Of a DNA stretch of 48,205 bases, positions 42,682 through 48,205 are shown piece after piece (the stretch's first letter is position 1; each line of letters starts with the position of its first letter). Under the pieces are notes generated by a model. The model did not search any database. It was not told where the DNA came from and saw only the letters and a list, made by a program, of their open reading frames with translations. Location: the NCBI GenBank assembly GCA_900552455.1, contig URZX01000019.1:1-48205 (forward strand), in the 5' to 3' direction. This DNA is from an uncultured Peptococcaceae bacterium (GTDB lineage Bacteria > Bacillota > Peptococcia > Peptococcales > Peptococcaceae). Both the position numbers and the translations under genes were made by a program.

Positions 42682-43296
42682 TCATTCTGAGCGCACGGCG
42701 ATGCGCAGAATGGTTTTGCGCTTTTTTGGGGGGATACGCTGGGCGTTGCTGAGATAGATTTCGCGGTGCCAGGAAGTTGTGCGCGAAAGACTCTTTTCCT
42801 GAAGATAAGCATCGAGCTTAGCGAATGATGCTGGTTCGTCGTCGTAGCTGCCGATGTGAAGAATCTGCACACAGTCGCCATCGGTGAGCGTTTCGAAGCG
42901 GATGGCGTCGTAATGGGGATTGGGCTTTTTACGTGAAGCTTGCGCGAGGGCGGCTGTGACCATTTCTTGTGTAATGGCTTCAGGTTGACGGATCATGATG
43001 CGATAGTGGAGCGCAGATTTGTTCAGTGGACCGTCGTTGTCCTGCGTCCATAATCCTTCCAGCGGATAGACGGTGAAATCGTGGAAGGGTGCATCTGCTG
43101 GAACACCAGCGCGATAGAGTCGCTTAACGGCGTAAGCTGTGGTGTAGAGCGCAGAAACGCGCTCGGAAAAGTCTGGCGCGTTGGGATCACCGCTGCCATT
43201 TAGGATGAGAAATTGCTGCGGCGGAATTGTTAGGCGCGCGGGCGAGGTTGTAGCGTTGTAGATTTGTTTTTCGTGTTTTCTCCATTCGTGTTTCAT
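42682..43296 (-). CDS. GyrI-like small-molecule-binding protein
   Basis: A 204-residue protein of the GyrI-like/effector-binding fold (SHV duplication). Recognisable parts are PPQQFLILNGSGDPNAP near the start, DFTVYPLEGLW, and LHIGSYDDEPASFAKLDAYL in the second half. Such stand-alone domains bind hydrophobic cations or drugs. AGGAGGTG sets the start at 43296. It lies 50 bp downstream of the WYL regulator gene in the same direction, the common arrangement of a YafY-type regulator with its GyrI-like partner. Confidence 0.8.
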   Translation of the reverse strand: MKHEWRKHEKQIYNATTSPARLTIPPQQFLILNGSGDPNAPDFSERVSALYTTAYAVKRLYRAGVPADAPFHDFTVYPLEGLWTQDNDGPLNKSALHYRIMIRQPEAITQEMVTAALAQASRKKPNPHYDAIRFETLTDGDCVQILHIGSYDDEPASFAKLDAYLQEKSLSRTTSWHREIYLSNAQRIPPKKRKTILRIAVRSE

Positions 43297-43346
43297 GAGA
43301 ACACCTCCTGACTGACAGTGTAGCAGCATAACCTTGTCAAGGAGCG

Positions 43347-44255
43347 TCAGCTTTCATATTTTTTGCGAATTTTTTCGAGCTTTTCGTAGAAACGCGCGCG
43401 TAAATCTGCTGGCGCCAGAATTTCTACGCCGTCGGAAAAAGAGAGTAGATAGGCGAAAAGCGTCTCACTGTCGGGCAGCATTGTTGTGAGAATAAGATTG
43501 CTGTCGGCGTCCGTGTGGATGGGATCGGAAAATTCATCGTAAACGCGGAAAGCGAGCATTTTGTCAAATTTCAGAGTGACGGTGATTAGCTGTTTTTGTG
43601 CGAGTGGGGATGTGCGCGGCGGTTCTGGCGGTAGATTGCAGGGATCGAAGTGCTCGGCGAGAATGCGCAGAGACTGGATGCGTGTGAGCTTGAAATAGCG
43701 ATACGCTTCGCGCAGTCTGCAGAATCCGTAGAGGTACCAGTCCTTGCTTTTAAACACAAGACGCAGGGGCAGCACCTGGCGTTTTGATTCTTCGCCGCTG
43801 TTACCATAATAATGAAAGGTCACGACACGTTGCGCGAAGATCGCTTCTTTAATGGTTTGGAAGGTTTCCTGAGTGGGGCGTCCCTGACGGACCCAGTCGG
43901 AAAAATCTACTTCTATCCAGTTGCTGTTTGCTGTTTGAAAAATGGCGGTGAGTTTGGTGAGCAATGTGTCATTTTCCTGAGCGGTGGTTGTGTCGATCCC
44001 TTGCAGTGCTGCAAGAATCTGTGCGCGTTCGTCGTCCGAGAGCAGTGCTTTTGGGATTGTATAACCGTCGAGCAGAGCGATGCCGCCGCTTTTTCCGGGA
44101 ATGGTGTAGATGGGAACGCCGCAAGCGGAGAGCGCATCGATGTCACGATAAATGGTGCGCACTGAAACTTCGAGCTTTCTGGCAAGAGCTGGGGCTGTTG
44201 TTTTACCATTAGCAAGCAATTCGTAAAGGATGCGAAATAATCTGCTTTCCTGCAT
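43347..44255 (-). CDS. WYL-domain transcriptional regulator (YafY/DeoR-type)
   Basis: A 302-residue regulator. The N-terminal HTH_11 (about 1-60) has TTAPALARKLEVSVRTIYRDIDAL. A middle WYL domain (about 135-205) contains the RQVLPLRLVFKSKDWYLYGFC strand pair. A C-terminal WCX-like region ends the protein. WYL domains are thought to bind nucleic acid or small-molecule ligands. ATG 44255 is chosen by the GAGGTG spacing (6 bp); GTG 44264 and ATG 44261 overlap that site. The dyad at 44286-44311 upstream may be its operator. It is probably co-transcribed with the GyrI-like gene. Confidence 0.86.
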   Translation of the reverse strand: MQESRLFRILYELLANGKTTAPALARKLEVSVRTIYRDIDALSACGVPIYTIPGKSGGIALLDGYTIPKALLSDDERAQILAALQGIDTTTAQENDTLLTKLTAIFQTANSNWIEVDFSDWVRQGRPTQETFQTIKEAIFAQRVVTFHYYGNSGEESKRQVLPLRLVFKSKDWYLYGFCRLREAYRYFKLTRIQSLRILAEHFDPCNLPPEPPRTSPLAQKQLITVTLKFDKMLAFRVYDEFSDPIHTDADSNLILTTMLPDSETLFAYLLSFSDGVEILAPADLRARFYEKLEKIRKKYES

Positions 44256-44285
44256 GATCATCACCTCGCTTTCAGTATAACAGAA

Positions 44286-44311
44286 AACCCTGACAAAGGC
44301 GTGTCAGGGTT
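44286..44311. promoter_or_regulatory. Inverted repeat upstream of the WYL regulator gene
   Basis: Perfect 10-bp arms AACCCTGACA (44286-44295) and TGTCAGGGTT (44302-44311) with a 6-bp centre. A minus-strand -10 TATACT (44279-44274) lies next to it. It could be an operator of the WYL regulator. No T-run makes it a clear terminator. Confidence 0.5.
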
Positions 44312-44345
44312 TGGTATAAAATTTTGACAAAGAAGGTCATTGATG

Positions 44346-44374
44346 TTGACAGGGATAAATGGTCAGGATATACT
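44346..44374 (+). promoter_or_regulatory. Promoter of the PBECR-type gene
   Basis: -35 TTGACA (44346-44351) and -10 TATACT (44369-44374), 17-bp spacer: one of the best promoters in the window. Confidence 0.8.
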
Positions 44375-44415
44375 CATAATAGTATTTATAGATAATAGAG
44401 GATCTTGAGCAGAGA

Positions 44416-44805
44416 ATGGATGAGCAATTGATAAAAGTGGGATGTATAGATGCGGAAATATATTCTTGTATTACCGAAAGGATAACTACTTCTGAAGTTA
44501 TCATCACAAGAGAAAGGATTGCGCACATTGCAGAAAGGCATCCTGGCGATTATGAGAGACTGATTGGTGATGTTTCAGAGGCCTTGAGTGAACCAGATTA
44601 TATTTTAGAAGCGAATAGACCACATACTGGTATTGTATTAAAGGAACTAGAGAGAAATGGTGAAAAAATAAAGCTTGTTTTACGTGTGAGAGTGGATAGT
44701 GATCCGCTTGAATATAAAAATTCTGTGCTGTCTTTTTGGCATGTTGGTGATACAACATGGAAGAAGAATCTTAGAAATAAGAAAATACTTTACAGGCGGA
44801 AGTAA
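44416..44805 (+). CDS. PBECR-type nuclease-fold protein (barnase/EndoU/colicin/RelE-like)
   Basis: A 129-residue protein matching the family in IITRERIAHIAERHPGDY (RHP at 41-43), the ALSEPDYILEANRPHTGIVL strand, and the end KNSVLSFWHVGDTTWKKN with KKILYRRK. PBECR domains belong to a broad fold of bacterial ribonuclease toxins and phage-linked proteins, so RNA cleavage is possible but unproven. The gene is AT-rich against its surroundings (44461-44520 has 19 G+C of 60), suggesting transfer. No antitoxin-like gene is adjacent. The ribosome site is weak. It is monocistronic with a strong promoter. Confidence 0.72.
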   Translation: MDEQLIKVGCIDAEIYSCITERITTSEVIITRERIAHIAERHPGDYERLIGDVSEALSEPDYILEANRPHTGIVLKELERNGEKIKLVLRVRVDSDPLEYKNSVLSFWHVGDTTWKKNLRNKKILYRRK

Positions 44806-44938
44806 AGATGATATTCTTAAAACAAGAGAACAATAATGAACTTTGAGGTGGAAACTGCGTTCCCATACGCCGCACGCTTTCGAGTGGTGGGCAAAAGAGA
44901 TGCCGGGAGTGACGCGCCGGCTGGAGTTCGTTTTGTTG

Positions 44939-44966
44939 GAGGCCATGGTGACATGGCCTCTTTTTT
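44939..44966 (+). terminator. Terminator downstream of the PBECR-type gene
   Basis: GAGGCCATG (44939-44947) pairs perfectly with CATGGCCTC (44952-44960), then T6. The 130 bp between the gene's stop and this hairpin is G+C-richer and shows no gene. Confidence 0.88.
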
Positions 44967-44985
44967 ATGCGGCGAGAAAGTTCAC

Positions 44986-46119
44986 CTACGCACCGAGGAA
45001 CATGGCGAGGAAGGTGAGGATGACGAGAAAGCCGAGGTTCCAGAGGGTGAAGACGCGCAGGAAGGCGGCTTTTTGCTGGGGATAGTTTTTACTGAAAAAT
45101 TTGAAGGAGATGAGGCTGGCCAGCGATGCGATGAGGGTGCCGAGGCCGCCGAGATTGACGGCGGTGCAGAGGGTGGTGAGATCGCTGGTGAAGCCGGAGA
45201 GCAAAATGGCGGCGGGAACGTTGCTGATGACCTGGCTGGTGAGGATGCCGAGCCCGAGTTCGCGACCGTTCATGAGGGTGACGAGGAGGGTGCTGACGGC
45301 GGGAATGCGTCCGACGTTGCCGATGAATACGAAGAAGCAGAGAAATGTCGCGAGCAGGCTGTAATCAACCTGGCGGAAGAGGCTGCGATCGACGACAAAA
45401 ATGACGGCGACAACGATGAGAAGCACGGGGCCGTAGGGCAGAACGCGGAAAACGACGAGCAGGCAGAGTGCGAGCAGCGCGAGAAAGGGCAGCATGGCGC
45501 GACGGAGGTTTTGCGTCGGCACGATCTCGGCGCGCGGTTCGTCGTTGGTGAGACGGTGGGCGAGGGGCGCTTCGCGCACGCTGCGGATGCTGAGGATGAG
45601 CAGGACGAGGGCGAGGGTGGTGTATGGCCAGACGGCCCAGGCGAAATCTCTGAAGGGCATTTCGGAAATGGAGTAGAGGTAGAGATTTTGCGGATTGCCG
45701 ATGGGGGTGGCCATGCTGCCGAGGTTGGCGGCGATGGTCTCGAGAACGATGAGCTTGAGCACGCGGTCTTCGCGCTCGACCATGCGGAAAACGAGGATGG
45801 TAAAGGGAACGAAGGTGATGAGGCTGACGTCGTTGGTGATGATCATGCTGGAGAAAAAGCAGAGCAGGATCATGATGGCATAGAGCATGCGCAGGCTGTG
45901 GGCTTTTTTGATGAGCGTCTGTCCGAGCAGGGCGAAGACGCCGAGATGCTGCAATCCGGCGACGATGATCATGAGACAGAAGAGCAGCGCGAGGGTGCGG
46001 TAGTCGGGATATGCAAGGTAGGCGCTGTCGGGATGCACGATGAAGGAAGAAATGAGCGCGAGCACAAAAGCGACGGAAAGCACGGTTTCCTGTCGTAAGA
46101 ATTGCAGAATTTTTTTCAT
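44986..46119 (-). CDS. ArsB/NhaD-CitM-type anion permease (SLC13-like)
   Basis: A 377-residue membrane protein of the ion-transporter superfamily with about ten segments. It is on the short side for the family. The conserved MIITNDVSLITFVPFTIL and GSMATPIGNPQNLYLY (hairpin with TP-x-GNP) mark the first half. The matching second hairpin is around VISNVPAAILLSG. Substrates in the family include dicarboxylates, citrate and arsenite, and none is identifiable here. AAGGAGGG precedes the ATG at 46119. It is divergent from niaR and has a mirror-image promoter. Confidence 0.82.
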   Translation of the reverse strand: MKKILQFLRQETVLSVAFVLALISSFIVHPDSAYLAYPDYRTLALLFCLMIIVAGLQHLGVFALLGQTLIKKAHSLRMLYAIMILLCFFSSMIITNDVSLITFVPFTILVFRMVEREDRVLKLIVLETIAANLGSMATPIGNPQNLYLYSISEMPFRDFAWAVWPYTTLALVLLILSIRSVREAPLAHRLTNDEPRAEIVPTQNLRRAMLPFLALLALCLLVVFRVLPYGPVLLIVVAVIFVVDRSLFRQVDYSLLATFLCFFVFIGNVGRIPAVSTLLVTLMNGRELGLGILTSQVISNVPAAILLSGFTSDLTTLCTAVNLGGLGTLIASLASLISFKFFSKNYPQQKAAFLRVFTLWNLGFLVILTFLAMFLGA

Positions 46120-46169
46120 CGTGGTGTCCCTCCTTGGTTTCTGCGCTGGGCGCAGCAGGCAATACCTCT

Positions 46170-46198
46170 ATTATACAGAGAGTTTTTGCCGGCGGCAA
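46170..46198 (-). promoter_or_regulatory. Promoter of the anion permease gene
   Basis: On the minus strand, -35 TTGCCG (46198-46193) and -10 TATAAT (46175-46170), 17-bp spacer. The -35 lies in the palindrome TTGCCGGCGGCAA (46186-46198). Confidence 0.75.
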
Positions 46199-46235
46199 TG
46201 GCCGACGCGAAAAATCATTTGCGCGCGACGGATGC

Positions 46236-46264
46236 TTGCCGCTTACGGATTTCCCGGCTATAAT
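46236..46264 (+). promoter_or_regulatory. niaR promoter
   Basis: -35 TTGCCG (46236-46241) and -10 TATAAT (46259-46264), 17-bp spacer, identical hexamers to the divergent promoter. Confidence 0.8.
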
Positions 46265-46288
46265 AGTGGATGAAAGAGGTGAGTGTTC

Positions 46289-46798
46289 ATGAACGCAAAA
46301 GAGCGACGGGAGAAAATATTGGCGCGGCTGGCATCTGCGGACGAAGCGATCAGCGCGTCCAGGCTGGCGGCGGATTTTTCGGTGAGCCGACAGATCATTG
46401 TCGGGGATGTGGCGCTTTTGCGCGCTGCTGGTCATGAGATCCTGGCGACGCCCCACGGCTATATCTGCGAGCGCGCGCGCAGCGGCGTGGTCTGTCAGGT
46501 GGCCTGTCGCCATGATGCGGCGCAGATGCAGGAGGAGCTCAACGCGATCGTGGATCAGGGCTGTACGGTGCTGGATGTGATCGTCTCCCATCCAATCTAC
46601 GGACAGCTCACGGGCCAGCTCAATCTGTCGAGCCGGTATGAGGTGGCGGCGTTTATCGAGAAAGCAACGAGCGCATCGGCGCAGCCGATCAGCGTGCTCA
46701 CGGACGGGATTCATCTGCACACGCTGCAGTGCCCGGATGAAGCGGCTGCGGAGCGTGTGCGCAGGGCGCTGGCAGCGCTGGGGATATTGATGGAATAA
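46289..46798 (+). CDS. niaR: Niacin-responsive repressor NiaR
   Basis: A 169-residue regulator with an N-terminal HTH_11 (ISASRLAADFSVSRQIIVGDVALLRAAGH) and a C-terminal 3H domain. Its histidines are seen in CRHDAAQMQEEL, VIVSHPIYGQL and DGIHLHTLQCP. NiaR binds niacin and represses niacin uptake or NAD biosynthesis genes. No NAD biosynthesis gene is in the window. The anion permease gene (divergent) and the EIIC-like gene are possible targets. AGAGGTGAG precedes the ATG at 46289; GTG 46283 is too close to it. Confidence 0.9.
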   Translation: MNAKERREKILARLASADEAISASRLAADFSVSRQIIVGDVALLRAAGHEILATPHGYICERARSGVVCQVACRHDAAQMQEELNAIVDQGCTVLDVIVSHPIYGQLTGQLNLSSRYEVAAFIEKATSASAQPISVLTDGIHLHTLQCPDEAAAERVRRALAALGILME

Positions 46799-46850
46799 GG
46801 GGATTGTAGGGTTTTCTAAAAAAGATGGAAGAGTCCTACGAAAATTACAA

Positions 46851-46879
46851 TTGCAAATTTGACCAATCTATGGTGTAAT
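46851..46879 (+). promoter_or_regulatory. Promoter of the terminal lipoprotein gene
   Basis: -35 TTGCAA (46851-46856) and -10 TGTAAT (46874-46879), 17-bp spacer. The leader of about 75 nt has no other feature. Confidence 0.55.
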
Positions 46880-46962
46880 TAATTTGTAATAATTTCAAGC
46901 GACGGTTTTTCGGCGCAGCGGCCGGAAGATGAATTGAAGATGAATTAAGGAGAGAAATCATC

Positions 46963-48126
46963 ATGAAATTAAGAAAGAAGATCCTTGCCATGGCGCTCGT
47001 TGGTGCGATGCTGCTGTTGGCAGGATGTGGAAGTGGTGGGGATACGTCGTCGGCGTCGGCAGAATCAGAAAATGCGCCGGCAGAAACCCTGAACCTGGAA
47101 GGCAGCTGGATCGCCGAGGTGCAGGGCAGCGACTATTACCTCGCTGGTTTTATCAAAGACAATCTCATCGAGCTGCACTGGGTCTCCAGCTATGACCAGA
47201 ATGGGTCTGTTTACTGGGCAGGAAGCTACAAGGCGCCAAAGGATAAACCAGACACCTACACCTGGGAATCCACCCGCAATGATGCCATTATGAATACGAG
47301 CGCCTATGCTTCTGTGGATGCCAGCCGCACGTTTACCTACGCAGACGGCAAGCTGACGCTGGCTGCGTCGGACACTGGCGTGGAGACGGTGCTCATTCCT
47401 GCGGAGACGGACTACACCTATCTGGCTGTGGAAGTGTCTGAGGAAGAGCAGCAGGCTGCTGAGGATGCGGCCAAGGCTGCGGAACAGCAGCAGGCTTCTG
47501 CAGATGCGGCAGCGGCAGCAGCGGCTGAAGAGGTCAAGGATATTGAGATGGTCGACAGTGGCTACTCGGTAGAATCTCTGGGCGGCGGCAATTCGCTGAT
47601 CTATTACGCTGTGGAGATCACCAATCCGAACGAATACAACGCCATTGTTTCGCCAAACATCGAGATCACCGTGCTCGACAGTGAGGGACGCGTGCTGACG
47701 AAGCAGAATCGTTCGCTTTTCGCCGTTGCGCCTGGTGATACGTTCTGCTTCGGGGATGCGATCAACTGTCCAAAGGGCAGCCCGGCAGATGTGGAGATCA
47801 CCGTCGAGAACAACGACTATGATTTCAAGACCTTCGAAGGCTCCGGCATCCATTCTGTCAAGGATTTCACCGTCGGTGAAGTCACCGAAGAGAAAAATGG
47901 CGACCAGATGTATTTCACCGGCACCATCACCAACGATTCTGACGAAGATCTTGGCGGTGTCATCGCGACCATCGTCTTTAAGAAAGACGGCAACATTGTC
48001 GGCGGTGTGACTGGTCAGGTTGGCGGCATTGTCGCCGGCGACACGACAACCTTTAACATTGCTGCCAAGAGTGGTTTCAGCGATTACGATTCCTACGACG
48101 TTTATGTGACGCAGGAACCGGCGTAA
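46963..48126 (+). CDS. Lipoprotein with FxLYD-like beta domains, function unknown
   Basis: A 387-residue lipoprotein (LLAGC, C22) with a serine/alanine linker. Residues about 45-150 form a lipocalin-like or META-like beta-domain (LEGSWIAEVQGSDYYLAGF). A low-complexity Glu/Gln/Ala linker (about 162-190) follows. Two Ig-like beta-domains similar to FxLYD repeats end it (YYAVEITNPNEYNAIVSPNI and YFTGTITNDSDEDLGGVIAT). No catalytic motif was seen. It has its own promoter and a good site (AAGGAGAG) before the ATG. The IS end begins 25 bp after the stop, so its native terminator may be lost. Confidence 0.78.
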   Translation: MKLRKKILAMALVGAMLLLAGCGSGGDTSSASAESENAPAETLNLEGSWIAEVQGSDYYLAGFIKDNLIELHWVSSYDQNGSVYWAGSYKAPKDKPDTYTWESTRNDAIMNTSAYASVDASRTFTYADGKLTLAASDTGVETVLIPAETDYTYLAVEVSEEEQQAAEDAAKAAEQQQASADAAAAAAAEEVKDIEMVDSGYSVESLGGGNSLIYYAVEITNPNEYNAIVSPNIEITVLDSEGRVLTKQNRSLFAVAPGDTFCFGDAINCPKGSPADVEITVENNDYDFKTFEGSGIHSVKDFTVGEVTEEKNGDQMYFTGTITNDSDEDLGGVIATIVFKKDGNIVGGVTGQVGGIVAGDTTTFNIAAKSGFSDYDSYDVYVTQEPA

Positions 48127-48151
48127 CACAGATTTTTCAAGCCTCGCGCAC

Positions 48152-48205
48152 TGATATGCTCCCCATAGAGTAGATACTCGAAATAACAAAAATCGAGCCT
48201 ACACT
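48152..48205 (+). mobile_element. Left end of an IS3-family-like insertion sequence (partial)
   Basis: TGATATGCTCCCCATAGAG (48152-48170) opens a terminus whose reverse complement matches 29-53. It resembles IS3-type ends (TGAT...CCC...AGTAGATAC). A short dyad CTCGA/TCGAG (48178-48198) follows. The transposase would lie to the right of the window. Confidence 0.65.

Noticed and set aside
44836..46098. 420-residue acidic open frame on the plus strand opposite the anion permease gene
   Set aside because: The permease has membrane segments and family motifs. The acidic frame is the complement of its hydrophobic codons.

Overview
The window looks like chromosome of an anaerobic, Gram-positive-type bacterium of the Clostridia/Firmicutes. 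The evidence is a threonine T-box leader, strong AGGAGG ribosome sites, SLH-anchored and lipobox-bearing secreted proteins, VanY/VanZ, AsrABC sulfite reductase, NiaR, and LutBC-type iron-sulfur proteins. Base composition is by eye a little over half G+C, apart from one AT-rich patch near 44.4 kb. The exact genus cannot be settled from the sequence. No tRNA, rRNA or CRISPR array was seen. Both ends carry what look like IS3-family insertion sequence termini (right end at 29-53, left end at 48152-48176, same orientation), so the window is probably the stretch between two IS copies.

Layout. 0.2-7.9 kb: housekeeping and metabolism (class I aminotransferase, ClC channel, T-box-controlled thrS, a PBP5-like D,D-carboxypeptidase with a long basic tail, transaldolase-like fructose-6-phosphate aldolase coupled to a small C39-like protein). 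8.0-17.5 kb: a cell-surface block made of a MalT/LuxR-type ATPase regulator, a 941-residue secreted protein with an aerolysin-like region and three SLH repeats, a lipoprotein alkylsulfatase, and a large lipoprotein of unknown function. A candidate small RNA with its own promoter and terminator follows at 17.58-17.69 kb and shares a 15-nt motif with a promoter-driven transcript cut off by the IS at the left edge. 17.7-22.7 kb (minus): asrABC, a Crp/Fnr regulator and an AlbA_2-type regulator. A palindrome centred about 41 bp upstream of the predicted asr start also forms the regulator's terminator. 22.8-26.4 kb (minus): vanR-vanS-vanZ-vanY-like genes without any D-Ala-D-Lac ligase genes, plus a decayed second copy of vanY/vanZ ends.

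26.4-36.1 kb: an AraC regulator divergent from two fused ABC transporters of the YbtPQ/IrtAB type and a complete Opp/Nik-type importer (two permeases, two ATPases, lipoprotein receptor). This is most simply read as a metal or metallophore uptake system. 36.3-40.6 kb: a UspA protein, then a sodium:solute symporter followed by LutB- and LutC-like LUD proteins, a probable lactate-type utilisation unit without lutA. 40.7-44.3 kb (minus): a small low-spin-type sulfite reductase, a PTS_EIIC_2 membrane protein whose promoter carries two TGTC(A/T)TGACA palindromes, a GyrI-like protein and a WYL regulator. 44.4-44.8 kb: an AT-rich, promoter-equipped single gene for a PBECR-type nuclease-fold protein, probably acquired. 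45.0-48.1 kb: an anion permease divergent from niaR, and a lipoprotein next to the right-hand IS end.

The two sulfite reductases and the alkylsulfatase suggest attention to sulfur compounds, but an alkylsulfatase releases sulfate and not sulfite, so a direct pathway link is not shown. Start codons were chosen by ribosome-site spacing. All promoter and operator calls are by eye.
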